Positions 22,430 to 33,966 of a DNA stretch of 64,000 nt are shown here, in pieces; within the stretch, counting starts at the first letter, position 1, and each line of letters opens with the position of its first letter. The stretch lies in assembly GCA_030549775.1 (NCBI GenBank), contig CM060171.1, positions 140,834,859 to 140,898,858 on the forward strand. Reading direction: 5' to 3'. A program made the translations under genes and the position numbers. The stretch is from Tamarix chinensis (Eukaryota; Streptophyta; Magnoliopsida; Caryophyllales; Tamaricaceae). Under the pieces are notes generated by a model. The model made no database searches. It was given only the letters and a program-made list of their open reading frames with translations, and was not told where the DNA came from.

Positions 22430-23610
22430 GGGGTTGACAACCTGACTGGGGTGGTGGTGGCGGTGGCGGCGCGGCGGCAGCAGCGGCGGCAGCAGCGGCG
22501 GCGGCGGCGGTGGAGGAAAGGAAAGAGGGAAAAATGGTGGTGGAGGCTAGGAAAGGGAAACCAAAGGGAAAGGGAGGTGCGGGGTGGTAGGGCAGGAGTT
22601 GCTGGTCATTTTGGAGGGTGGTGGTGGCGCTGCAAGCGGCGGCGTGGCCGGCGGTGGCGGCGCGAAAGTGGCACCAGGGCTGGAAGGGTCGATTTCGGGG
22701 AGGGATTTTCGCACGGCCAAGGCGGCACGTGCGGGGCAAGGCAGGGAGGCTAAGGAGGTTGGTTGCGTAGAGGGCGGTGCAGGGAGGATTTTGGTGGTAA
22801 GGGCAGGCGGCAACGGTGGCCGATGGCGGAGGAAACGGCGGCTGAAAGTGGGGCGGCGCGACGGGTTGGATTTCTGGGTTCCAAATCTCGAACCCGATTC
22901 AGGCCATTTCCGGGGCTATTTATAGAGGATCTGGAACGGGAAAACGACAAGGAGGCGAGGGAGAGTCAGAGGGTAGGTGGAGGCGTGTCCGGCGAGGCTG
23001 ACCGGAGTAGGTCTGCAATTTGCAGATCGTGACCCGCCGGAGAGGACGACAGGGCTTGCGTGCGGGGAAAACGCTGCCCGATTGGTCACATCTCAAGGTA
23101 AGGTCAAATCAAGGGACGAAAAGACAGGAGAGAAGGCCGGAGAAAAGGACGGGACGCTCGCCGCTGCGTTTTTCGGCGAGCTCGAGTTGCAGGCGGGGAG
23201 AAACGGCGTCGCGAGGAAGAAGAAGAAGGGGAGGGGCTGGACCGGCGGTCCAGGGGAAAGAAAGGAGAGGGAGGAAACCGGCCGGACCGCGCGGTTTCTT
23301 TTCCCTTTAAATGAAACACTGCGTTTTGGGCGAGGTTTGGCGAAAACGCAGCGCTCGCGTCGTCAGGCAACGGTCGAAATTTTCCTTGTATCGCGACGCG
23401 GCGTTTCAGCGACTTCAGTGTCGAAACGCCGCGTTTTGGGTCACGGTCGGCCGGGCTCGCTGGGCCGCGGCGAGAAGAAGGAAAAGGGGAGGGGTTTGGG
23501 CCAGCAGGCCGGCCCAGGTCGGGGGAAAATAAGGAGAGAAGGGGAGGAAGAAAAAGGAAAAAGGAGGGAGGGAAAAAGGAAAAAGGAAAAAGGAAAAAGA
23601 GGGAAAATTT
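22430..23610 (+). other. G-rich block of copy C
   Basis: It begins after TTAGGGTTCAGGG and contains a (GGC)n run at 22455-22512, GGCCAGCAGGCCGGCCC at 23500 and ends in a (GGAAAAA)n purine tract. Reverse-complement homology to 44449-45400 (copy E) shows that it is element sequence. Overlapping ORFs in several frames are not credible genes. Confidence 0.7.
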
Positions 23611-24579
23611 GGGATTGGTTTAATTAGTATTATTTGGATAATTTAGAGTATTTAATATAATTATCAAAACCATAATTAATTTCTACTTTTAGGTAAATTT
23701 TGGGATTTATGGAAAAATCTTCCTAAATTTATTTTAATTAACAAAACCCCTAAATTTTCCTCTAATTAAAATACTCATATATTTTATATTAATTTGAAAC
23801 TATTTTATCCTCCCCATTTTATATAATTTAAGGTATTAAATAAATTTCAAAAATGAAAACTCTAATTAACTTAAATACCATAATCTCCCCTATTTACACT
23901 CTTATAATTTCCTTCTTGATCTATCCTATTAATTCCTTTTTATCTCACTAAAAGTAGTTTATTTTAATAAATTACCTAATAATCTCCTATTCGGCCATGA
24001 TTTTCTAAATTAGGGATTTTGTGGTATTTCACTTTCTCCCAAACTTTTCCCTGCAACACCCTCTGGCTAACTAAACCATCAACATCCTTCGATTCTTCTC
24101 GCACGGGCTTCTATAACCGTGGAAAATTTGCTAGACCTCTCACTAGAATTTTTACCCTCGAACCTGCAAACCACTTCCCACCACCACATCTGTTGCTTCT
24201 ACCACCCTTTAAACCACTCAAAATCTCCTGCTAATTCTCCTCCACCGACCCATAAACTTATTTTCTTTTTCTCCTCCCCCTTCCCTCTTTTTCTTCATTT
24301 TCACCCCTCTTAGATCACTTTTCTGGCCACCTCCGGGCACCACCACTGGTTCCACCCATCCTCACCAACTCAAGGTGAAACCCTAGATATTTTCAACACT
24401 TCCTTTCGATTTATTGAGAATTATTCTGCTTTTATCCTAATTTTTAATATTAATTCGATTTTAATTATCATCATCATTATTGTTGTTGTTGTTGTTGTTA
24501 TCAACTGTAATCTAATTGCTAAATCTTGTTGATAGGTTTGGGAGTATTCTTGAGTTAGATAAATTATTATTCTCAAATT

Positions 24580-25000
24580 TTTATTATTTAATAGAATTAT
24601 TACATGTTTACTATTATTATTAATAATATTATTATTAGTATAATTATTTATTTAATATTATAATTATTTTAGGGAGGGTAGAAACCTAAAATTTTAATTA
24701 GGTCTCACACCATTGCTTTTTATTACTATTATTAGCTTTTTTTTAACATTATTGCTAATTATATTATCATTATTCTCTTTATTAACTTTTATATTATAAG
24801 TATATATAGTATTAATATTATTATTACCATTTTTGAATATTATTATTATTAAATGGTGTGGTTTTGAAAGCGACCTTGTAATTTTAAGAATTATCGTATT
24901 ATTAATATTAATATTCTACTAATAAAAGTATGATTAATAATATTTTATTATTATTATTATTATTGCTACTACTACTACTACTACTATCACTAATACTATT
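24580..25000 (-). repeat. ATT-rich tract of copy D
   Basis: Scattered (ATT)n and ACT runs at the position of the long AAT tract of copy C, but much shorter. Confidence 0.7.
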
Positions 25001-25489
25001 TTAGTGAAGGGTAGAAACCCTTATATCACCACTCATTTCAAATGAAAATAGTAATTTATTTGTATTTTAAGTAATATTTTGTATAGTTAATTATAGTATA
25101 ATGTTGGTTAATTAAAAACCAAGTATTATAATAAGTTAGAGAATAATAAAATTTTAGGAGGGAGCCTAATTCTAGTATATTTTTATATAATAGGTGAACC
25201 CAATCAAATCCCTCGGGTGGAATAGGAGCGTGCACCAAGACCGGTGTCGTTTTAGGTAAGGGTGTTACTAAGGTCATTTGTGTGTTTATTTGCATTATGT
25301 ATTTCATATTCCATGTATTCTATGTTTATCATTATTGATTATTTCGTATGTGGTATAAAGTGGAGTTGAAGTATGTTGGTGTGAATAAATTATGGCATGA
25401 GAATTATGTGGATATTTATGTTATGATTATTGTATGATATAACCTTAAGACGTGCATGTTAGGGTGGTAAAATAATGATGGGTAGTGTA

Positions 25490-25930
25490 ACAATGTGTCG
25501 TTAGGGTTTTGCATAAAAGGGCATGGTGTTAAGGTTTTGCATGAAATGGTATGAGTTGGAGTTTTGCATGAAATGGTATGGGTTAGAGTTGTGCATGAAA
25601 TGGTATGGTGCTATGGTTTACATGGAAGTATGTCTACATGGAGCTAGGGTTTACAAATGAATTAGGGTTTGCATGGGAGTGTGGTATACGTGGAGCTAGG
25701 GTTTGCATATGAATCAGGGTTTGCATGGAAGTGTGGTCTACATGAAGCTAGGGTTTGCATGTGAATTTGGGTTGCATAGAAGCATGTTACGTGGCGTTAG
25801 GGTTTGCATGGAAGTGTGGGTCACGTGGAGCTAGGGTTTGCATGGGAACTAGAGTTTGCATGAGAGTGTGGTTTATGTGGAGTTAGGGTTTACATGGTAG
25901 TAAGGGTTTGTAGGGGTAGTAGGGTATGTC
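25490..25930 (-). repeat. GGGTTTGCATGG minisatellite in copy D
   Basis: About eight units of GCTAGGGTTTGCATGGRAGT plus a linker with TGGTCTACGTGGA, period near 50-60 bp. Copies C (20040-20180) and E (47380-47470) carry only two or three related units, so this is a copy-specific expansion. Confidence 0.75.
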
Positions 25931-26089
25931 ATGATTAAGTATGGTGGGATGATTAATTAGGGTTGAAGTGGTTAACTTGAGTTGAGGACTAAGCATGGTA
26001 GGAACTTGATTTACATGTCTTGAAATGAAAGTCTGAATAAGATACATAAAATATTAAAAACGTAAAGTGGAAGATGTTGAGCTGGGCCT

Positions 26090-26430
26090 AGATCGATCCA
26101 CCGACTAAAATAGTGGCAGGGAATATTTCCCTCGCGATCGATCCACCAACTATAACAGTGGTAGGGCATGTACCCTCGTGACCGATCCACCGGCTATAAT
26201 AGTAGGGGATCCCGAGCTCAAAAAACCAAACTATATATGTTGCTAATATGTGAGAAGACACTAATTACTTACAGTAGAACACCGTACGAGAAAGGGGCTA
26301 GACCGATCCCCCGGCATATAATAGTGGCAGGGTATGTTACCTTCGCAGCCAATCTACCGGCTAAAATAGTGGCAGGGCATGCGCCCTCGCGACTAATCCA
26401 TCAACTAAAATAGTGGTGTTCCCGTACTCG
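26090..26430 (-). repeat. CCGGTGG subrepeat clusters (copy D, decayed)
   Basis: Two clusters of three units of the form GATCCACCGGCTATAATAGTGGCAGGG, the inverted counterpart of 19050-19410. Several CCGG cores have changed to CCAAC or CGATC, consistent with CpG decay. Confidence 0.75.
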
Positions 26431-27138
26431 TATAGACTTGATAAATAACATGGTGTGAAAATATCCAGATAAAGGATTGATGACATAATTAATCTAAGTT
26501 GTATTGGATCTTGCACTTTTACCCGATCGTTCTTTTGCCTTTATGTTGTTGTGTTAGTGTTTATGCCCTGTTATTAGTCTGCATGGATTATTTGCTTATG
26601 TGCTGGCCTTAGTATTCGATTACCTTACTTAGTACGTAGCATACCGATCACCCGTTTCATGGGTGCTGCTCATTCCCATGAGTAGAATGTCCGTCTGATC
26701 TGTTGCAGGTAGAAGATACTTACTTTAATGCTATCGATGTCTACGGGACATTAGGAGGGGCGGAGTGATAGCTGGGCTGGATCAATTTCTAGAGTGACGT
26801 GGCCGTTATCCTTTTTAATTTATGACTCATGTTATTTTTATTATGTTTGAGCTATAGAAACAATTTTATTAATGTTGTTTAGTTATTATTTGGAAATACA
26901 ATAGCTGGGTTTCGAATTATGTAAGACTTGCGCGTACTCTGATTCTCGTTTTTATAAATTTGGATTTTTATGGTATTATTAATAGTGTTTTCTTAGCCTT
27001 AGCACTTGGTACCGGAACGGTAGGAGTGAATCGGTCTGGTACTAAGTGTGGTGGTAACATCTCCATAATTCACGAATTTTAAATTAAGTACTTTAATTAC
27101 TTCCGCTTTAAAAAAATAGTGAATTTTGGGGTGTTAGA

Positions 27139-27719
27139 ATAACAATTGATGTTCATCCCGTTTATGGTGGAGGCATTATGATGCTCAACGAGATAATGAT
27201 GATAGAGAGGATGGAGTTGGAGGAGGAGTTGGGGTTAAGATCGAAGGGTTGAAATCAAGGTGCACTCCCTTGCATGCTCGTCGGTCTTGTTTGATAGTGT
27301 GTGTTTGTGAGAGAGAGGGGGGAGGGAGGGAGAGGAAAATGAAAAGAAAATGGGTGGTGCTACTTGTTTGAGTAAATTTGTCTCTTCAATTAATTTGATA
27401 TTTTTTGAATAATGTGTAAAATACCGGATTTAATGAGTAGAGATTGAGTAGAAAGAAGATGTAGAAAGAAGAAGATAAACGAGGAAGAAAAATACTTCAT
27501 TTTATTTGTTTTTAAAATTCAAAGTTAGAGCAATTAGGTAAGGACAATATGGAACTTTATGGAAAAAATTAAATCAGTGATAAAATAGACTAAATTAGCG
27601 ATTGCATTTTTAAAAGTCAAAATACATGGTTATTTGGTACAGTGTAAATTAGAGTAGGGGTATATTATGCATTTCCTTAAAATATATGAGCATTTCGGAC
27701 AATATCCATTAATTTTTTA
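27139..27719. other. Unassigned sequence flanking copy D
   Basis: It includes a purine-rich GAGAGAGAGGGGGGAGGG run at 27311-27335. No credible ORF or RNA gene is seen. Confidence 0.4.
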
Positions 27720-28230
27720 ATATGGTTTAGGGTTTATTTTGAGTTTTTTTTATTGGTTTTAAGGCTTATTCCATTTATTATGCACTTTTATATATTTTTT
27801 TTTAAAAAAGAGCTTACGGTTCAATGTTCATTCCAATATTTTAGGGTTTAATATTTATTCCATATATTTCAAGCTTTTAGAATTTTCAATATGTTTATGG
27901 TTTATTTTATTTATTTTAGGTTTTTTTAATAGAGTTTAGGGTTTATTTCATTTATTTTAGGTTTTTATTTTTTTAATATGGTCTTGGGTATTTTCCATTG
28001 ATTTTAGGTTTTTAGATTTCTAACATGGTTTAAGGTTTATTCTATTTACTTTAGGTTTTAGATTTTTAATAGAATTCAGGGTTTATTGGATTTATTTTAT
28101 ATTTTTAGTTTTTATAGAAGATTTTATGATGCATTCCATTTATTTTAGGATTTTAGATTTTTAATAGGGTTTAGGTTTATTCTATTTATTTTAGGATTCT
28201 ATATTTTTTTAACAAGGTTTAAGAGTCGAT
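27720..28230. repeat. Degenerate ~60-bp GGGTTTATTCCATTTATTTTAGG repeats
   Basis: Units of TTTTTAATATGGTTTAGGGTTTATTYCATTTATTTTAGG recur about eight times with drift. The array grades into the TTTAGGG-like array to the right. Confidence 0.65.
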
Positions 28231-28239
28231 GTATAGGTT

Positions 28240-28610
28240 TAAATTTTATGCTTTAAGGTTTAGGGTTAGGGTTAAGGTTCAAGGCTTAGGGGTTAGGGTT
28301 TGAGGTTAAAGTTTATGGATTAGGGTTTTAAGTTTAGGGTTAGGGTGCATAGTTTTGGGTTTCAAGTTTAAGGTTCAGGGGTTTGGGTTTTGGGTTTAGG
28401 GATCATGTTTGTGGTTAAGACTTTAGGGTTGATAATTGGGATTTAGGGTTAGGGTTTAAGATTTATAGTTTAGGGTTTAAGGTTTGGGGTTTGGGCTTTA
28501 GGGTTTAGCATTATGGCTTATTGCTAATATGTCGAGATTATGATTAGGTTAGTGTTTAAGGTTTATAGCTTAGTGTTTGGGGTTTAGGGTTTGTGGTATA
28601 GACTGAGGTT
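28240..28610. repeat. Interstitial TTTAGGG-like array
   Basis: Many copies of TTTAGGG and TTAGGG with variants such as TTTAAGG, TTTGGGG and TTCAGGG. TTTAGGG is the usual plant telomere repeat, but the degeneracy and internal position indicate an interstitial or telomere-like array. Confidence 0.7.
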
Positions 28611-28668
28611 ATAAATGAGCTAACCCAGCTCGTTATTTGATTTTTTAAAAACTCGATCCGGCTCCTTA

Positions 28669-29150
28669 TGTCACAGTCCACTTTGAGCACTTTTATTTTT
28701 GTGTAATATTTAGGAATATTCTAGAATAATGTAGATATGTGTGGATACATGTAGAAGATGTAGGAGACTTCTACACTTGTTTGGGTGGTTCTAGATGGAA
28801 TGTCTCTAGAACCCTTCAATTTTGTACACACTTGTGTGGAAAGTTATAGATTAGCCTAGTGTGTTCCAATTAAGAATTCTAGAGGGATAATAATCTAACC
28901 CACTCTAGAATGTTCCTTAAGATGGAGGTAGAAGGAGGCCTCAATTTTAAAAAGGAGATGAGGGGCCTCATTTCCACCATCCACAAGTTGTAAGATGACC
29001 ATAATTCTCTCAATAAAGCCTCATTATCTCAAACTCTCTTTTGTGTTCCCTTGCGAGTGTTCAGGGCTTTGTGCTAGACAAGATTCCAAGGAGTGGATGG
29101 AGGCTAAGTGTCACAGGTAGTTTGACTTAAGGAGAAATCAAGGCATGACA
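28669..29150 (+). mobile_element. Chromovirus 5' LTR
   Basis: 482 bp from TGTCACAG to ATGACA, directly before a tRNA-iMet-type primer site. The part TCTAGAACCCTTC ... TCTCAATAAA recurs at 33668-33966. AATAAAGCCTC near 29014 could serve as poly(A) signal. Confidence 0.85.
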
Positions 29151-29152
29151 TG

Positions 29153-29164
29153 TGGCATCGGAGC
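29153..29164 (+). other. Primer binding site, initiator-tRNA-Met type
   Basis: TGGCATCGGAGC differs at two positions from TGGTATCAGAGC, the usual plant initiator tRNA-Met complement, and lies two bases after the LTR end. Confidence 0.8.
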
Positions 29165-29199
29165 ATGGTTACATGAAGGGGTAACCAAGAGGAGGTTTT

Positions 29200-30720
29200 A
29201 TGGCACAAAATCCTAAAACATCACAAGTCACCCAAGTTACCAATGTTGAGAAAAAAGAAGAAAGACAAGGGCATCTCCAAGTCATGCTACCAACTTAGAG
29301 GATGTATAGATCCATCTAGGTTTGGCAACAAGATATGTCCACCTTGTAAGGAAGTGTGGATGGATTGGAGAAGGATACATAGGCCTTACCCAACCAAGAT
29401 AAGGTGCATGGGTTATTGAATTTTTTTTTGCCACCAAACTTCATGAAGAGATGGTAGAGTAAAAAAGGAAACCCATGGATGAGATTTTGGAGTGAGTCAA
29501 TCAACTTATGTTTGAAAACCTTGAACTAAAAGAAAGGCTTACAAGTGTTGAGGAGGATTATTCTCAATGTGGAGAGGCAATCTCAGTCGATGGAGGAAGT
29601 TCGAGGGGGTTATTCCTATATTAGATACACACCAGCCTTACAAATAGAAGGACTCAAGGAATGCGAAGGAGATTAAATTTCTTTATGGCATTAAAATTTA
29701 CTTTTCCACCACTCATTTTCTTGATGATAAAATGAAAATTACTTAGACCACCATTTATCTTGAAGAAGATGCCATGCTGTGTTGGTGTGAAAACTAGCCA
29801 GGTGTTGAGAAGGGTGCTTGTGTAATACACACTTGGGAAGATTTTAAGGCATAAATCAAAAGGCACTTATGCTAGAATGATGTTGAACTAGATGCCATGA
29901 GGAGATTAAGGAATTTCCAGCACACCATGATCATCAAGTAATACATCAAAGCATATAGCTTGTTGATGCTTGAGATATTTGATATGCCCGAGAAGGAATG
30001 ATTGTTATATTTCATGGACAGGTTGCAATATTGGCCGAACAAGAGCTAAGGAGAATGATTGTTCAAAACCTCACGACAACCTATCAAGAGGCAGGGTCCT
30101 TGATAGAGTACAAGTCCCGGATGAAGGATAAGAGCCATAATGACGGTGTGAACAAAGGTGGGGGAGGAAATCCCTACAACATTGGTTCTAAGCACCACAA
30201 CTCCATGGGCAAGTACAAGGAGAAAAAGTGTGGAGGTAATGTTTTATGTGCGGTGGTAGCCATTTTATTACGAGATTGCGCTCAAAAGAAAGCCTTGAGT
30301 GCTATGGATTCCATCCAAGGAGAGAATCATGATCAAAGTGGGACTCAAATGTCATCTCTCACTCTACTTAACTCCATCAACTATAGGCCAAAAAGATCAA
30401 GCCAAATGGTTGATTTATATAAAGGTTTGGGTGAAAGGTGTCACAAGCACAATCTTAGTTGAATCTAGAGTGTCATATAACTTACTTATCTCTAAGGAAG
30501 CACAAATGATGGATCTCCGGGTCACCGAGGAGGCTAGAAGAATGAAGGTAGTGAACTCTAATGCTAAGCCCTTGGCCCATGGGAACGAATGGTGAACTTT
30601 ATAGTGAATGAAATGGATGACTATAACACGGTGCTTGCGATGGAGTCCATGGATGTGGTAGCTTCACTTACCTTTCCAAGGGATAGCACCATGCACATCC
30701 CAAAAGGGAAGTAGGGTTAT
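29200..30720 (+). pseudogene. Decayed gag-protease of a Ty3/gypsy chromovirus
   Basis: The reading frame from ATG 29200 (MAQNPKTSQV) is soon broken by stops and shifts. Recognisable pieces are LLYFMDRLQ near 30005, typical of the Gag capsid region, and around 30300-30590 KAVNSNAKPLA-like sequence (seen as RMKVVNSNAKPLAHG) of the aspartic-protease region. Where the active-site Asp-Thr/Ser-Gly is expected, the readable frame has VESRVSYNLL, so the catalytic triad is lost. Gag packages RNA and protease matures the polyprotein in a live element; neither can work here. Confidence 0.75.
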
Positions 30721-30859
30721 GCTGTGCCCCTAATATAAGCCACATACAGTTATGGTGTGCCCCTATCAAAGCTACTTAGCTTTGGCTATTGAAGGGGAAC
30801 CCCCACAACCTATAGAGGTGCTTGAGGAGACATAATGGGCCATTCATGAGTTTAAAGAC

Positions 30860-32130
30860 ATGATGTCAGTTTAGATGCCCGAGAAGCTTCCACCTAGAAG
30901 GGGCGGACCACGCTATCGAGTTGGATCTAGGAGATAACCACCCTCAATGATTCCTTATCGAATAATCCCACTAGAGTCGAAGGAACTAAGTAATTAATTG
31001 AAGGAATTACTTGATTTTGGGTTCGCTCGTCCCTTAAAAGCTCCTTATGGCGCCCTTGTATTATTCCATAAGAAGAAATATGGCTCTCTTTGGATGCACG
31101 TGGACTACCAGACACTTAACAAGATCGTAGTGAGTACATTACCCTTTATCGACAACCTATTTGACTAGATTGGGAAGATGAGGCACTTCACCAAAATGGA
31201 TCTACAATTGGGGTATTGGCAGGTGAAAATTGATGAAGGATATGAGCCTAAGATTACATGTATAACAAGGTATGACTCTTATGAATTCCTTGTTATGACT
31301 TTCATTCTTACTAATTCCCTCGCAACATTTTGCACTTTGATGAATAAGATATTTCATCCCTACATGGATAAATTTGCGGTGGTTTATCTATATGACATAG
31401 CGGTCTACAATGAGAGCTTGGAATACCTTGTTGATCACTTAAGGAAGGTCTTCCAACTCCTAAGGGATAATGAGCTTTTTGTGAAGAAGGAGAAGCGCTC
31501 CTTTGATTTCACTTAATTAAAGTTTCTAGGCCACTATATCAATGATGGAGAGATAGTGGATACATTCAAGGTTCGGGCTATTCAAGAATGGGAAGCCCTG
31601 AAGAATGTGTCCGAGCTCCGAAGTTTCATTGGCATGGTAAATTACTATAAGAGGTTCATTCAATGGAATTTGGGAAGGGCCACACCCCCTTGCAAATAGA
31701 TCGAAGAAGAAGGTCTCGTAGATTTGGGACGAGGAGTGTATAGAGGCCTTTGAAGACTTGAAGAAGGTCGTGATGGAAGAGCTAATTTTGTGCTTACCCG
31801 ATTACTATAAATAATATGAGGCACGTAAAGATTCCTCTAACTTTGCTATTGGAGGGTTTCTTATGCATGAGAGGCATTTGGTCACTTTTGAAAGCTACAA
31901 GCTAAATGGTACGACGAGGTGGTATCCATGGCAAGGACATGGCCGCCATCATCCACTACTTGGAAGTATGGAGGCACTACCTTCTTAGAAGTAGATTTTT
32001 AATCAAGATGGATGATATAGCAACAAGATACTTACAAAGCCAAAATAAGATGAGTCCCAAGCAAGTTCATTAGCAAGACTTTCTAGTAGAATTCAACTAC
32101 AAGACTAGAAGCGCTATCGTGATAGCTCGT
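30860..32130 (+). pseudogene. Decayed reverse transcriptase / RNase H of the chromovirus
   Basis: The stretch 31178-31516 stays open for 112 residues and reads as Ty3/gypsy RT: FTKMDLQLGYWQVKI, TRYDSYEFLVM, LTNSLATFCTLMN. The catalytic YLDD motif has become YLYD (changed residue near 31391), which should abolish polymerase activity. Upstream fragments such as ELLDFG and KKYGSL remain between stops. Downstream FLGHYI, ELRSFIGMVNYYKRFI and a broken RNase H follow. Several stops and frameshifts make it a clear pseudogene. Confidence 0.85.
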
Positions 32131-32199
32131 GCACTAAGCCTCAAGGCAATGCTTGCACACGTGCAGTCATACGAGAGACATCTTGTAATAAGTTAAGGA

Positions 32200-33640
32200 A
32201 GGAATGATGCACGATGCCTTTTCTAAGAACCTAATGGATATGTAAAAAGAAGGGAAGACTCAGAGATTCTGGGAACAAGATGGCTTACTCTACACCGTGG
32301 AAAACCGTCTCTACATACCTAGATGGGGGAACTTGCAGCAAGACCTAATGAAGGAGTGCCACAATTCTAAATGGGTCAAAAACCCCGAGTATAAGACACA
32401 TCATTTCTCTTATTAAAGATGCTTAATAGTGGCCATAGATGCGGGATGATGTGGAAGGATACGTGAGAACTTGCCTTGTTTGTCGGTAAGACATGAATGA
32501 GTAGAGGTCTCCTGTAAGATTCTTGGATCCTCTACTCATTCTCGAAATACCTTGCGAGAGTGTCTCAATGGACTTCGTCTTGGCACTCCTCCTCCTAATG
32601 TCCAAAGGACATGGATTGATAATGGTGTCAATCAATAAGCTAATCATATATGGAACGTTCATCTCAACCCTAAGGGATTGTACTATAGACTTGTGCGCTT
32701 AACTATTCTTCAAGAATTTGGCAAAGCATTAGGGGTTGCCTAATACCATTATAGGTGATAGGAATATCCGCTTCAATACCAAGTTTTGGGGGAGAGTTCA
32801 AGCTTCATTTCTCTATGAGCTTTCACCATTTCTCTATGAGCTTTCACCTGTAGATGGATAGATAAAAGGAAAAAGTGAATGCCTTCGTGGAAATTTGCCT
32901 AGGGCAATTTGTGAGTGCTGATAAAAAAAGATTGGGCTAAGTTGATGGACGTGACTCAATTCTCTTATAATATTCAAATGAGTGAGTCCACCAGCCATAG
33001 TCTATTAGAGTTGGTCATGGGGTAACAACCCATCACTCTGCACGATGGCTACGAGATACAAAGGGATTAGTTCTGTAACATACTCATTTGCAAATGGATG
33101 GCAAGAACAACTTGACCTTGCTAAGGCACATTTGGAGAAGGCTTGAAGAACAATGAAAAAGTGGGTAGAGAAGGATCAAAGTCCTTTGGCATTCAACGAT
33201 GGAGACTTGGTGATAGCAAAGTTATCCCTACTAGCGTTCAAGACATACAACAAAGTCCAAAAATGCTTGGTGATGAGACATGAAGGAACCTATCCTACCA
33301 CTAAGAAGGTGGGAAAGGTGTCCTATCAACTAGAATTGCCAATCAAGCTTAAGGTACATCTAGTCTTCCATGTGAGCTTACTCATGCCCTGTCACGAAGA
33401 CAACGAAGGCCTTTCAAGAAAGGAGTCCTAGCACAATCCTCCCACAAATGTGACTTCCTTTAATCAGAAGGTTGAGGAGATCCTGGACGATCAGGTAATC
33501 AAGAGAAGTGGCATGCCTGACTGCAAGGAGTACTTGGTTTGATCGAAGGGATATTCGAGAGACGGGATAATTGGGAGAAGGTAGAAGACTCATTACAATT
33601 CAAGGATATAATTGATCAATACTTGTCTGTTGTCATCGTC
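32200..33640 (+). pseudogene. Decayed integrase and chromodomain of the chromovirus
   Basis: YVRTCLVCR near 32459 is the end of the integrase zinc-binding region. ESVSMDFVLALL, GLIMVSINKL and LPNTIIGDRNIRFNTKFW are the catalytic core with two of the acidic positions recognisable. An open piece at 33153-33431 gives the integrase C-terminal part (GDLVIAKL, YQLELPIKLKVHLVFHVS). After a stop, VEEILDDQVIKR and KEYLV (33468-33540) are the start of a chromodomain, which defines a chromovirus. Such domains steer integration towards particular chromatin. Multiple stops show that it is dead. Confidence 0.85.
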
Positions 33641-33667
33641 GAGGACGATGATGGCTTAGGTGGGGTA

Positions 33668-33966
33668 TATCAAAACAACCCACTTCGAGCATTCTTATTT
33701 TTTAAGAATATTTTAGAACATTCTAGAACCCTTCTCTTTTGTACATATTTGTATGGAACATTTTAGATTAGCCTAGTGTTCCAATGGAACATTCTAGAGG
33801 GATAAGAGTCTATCCTACTCTAGAATATTCCTTGAGATGGAGGGATGACGAGGCATCAATTATAAATAGTGGACGAGGGGGCTCATTTGCACCATCTTCA
33901 AGTTGGAAGTTCTAAATATTTCTCTCAATAAAACTTTCATTCCCCCAAACTATTTTGTCTTGCCTA
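33668..33966 (+). mobile_element. Chromovirus 3' LTR, truncated
   Basis: It starts TATCAAAACAACCCACTTCGAG after a short GGTGGGG purine tract and follows the 5' LTR through TCTCAATAAAACTTTC. Homology stops near 33966, so about 170-180 bp are lost. The two LTRs differ substantially, indicating an old insertion. Confidence 0.8.

Larger units (their letters stand above)
18339..23640 (+). mobile_element. LTR-like copy C of the TGTAACACCCC family
   Basis: It begins TGTAACACCCCCAAATTTAC. The first ~200 bases, including ACTTAGTACCAG and CCCGATACTAAGTGCTAAGG, are inverted at 26990-27138 (D) and 48890-49038 (E). In order follow CCGGTGG subrepeats, a C-rich ATGCAA/CCCTA stretch, GGAGCACGCTCCTACACCTCC, a long AAT tract, a G-rich (GGC)n block, a GGCCGGCCC motif and a purine tract. 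TG start and TGTAACACC are typical of plant Ty3/gypsy LTRs. No PBS, PPT or polyprotein is found, so it is a solo or truncated LTR. The right boundary is uncertain because inverted copy D follows directly. Confidence 0.65.
23640..27138 (-). mobile_element. LTR-like copy D of the TGTAACACCCC family (inverted)
   Basis: On the - strand it starts at 27138 with TCTAACACCCCAAAATTCAC, so the expected TG has mutated to TC. It runs through the conserved lead, CCGGTGG subrepeats, a GCTAGGGTTTGCATG minisatellite, a GCACGCTCCTATTCCACCC box, an ATT/AAT tract and a G-rich block. It is shorter than C and E. The left boundary with C (23640-24000) cannot be fixed by eye. Confidence 0.6.

Noticed and set aside
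22410..23627. Overlapping ORFs up to 216 codons in the G-rich block of copy C
   Set aside because: The block is homologous to the inverted block at 44449-45400, in which the frames are not conserved; composition artefact of an LTR.
28240..28610. True chromosome end
   Set aside because: The array is degenerate and flanked on both sides by unique and transposon sequence, so it is interstitial.
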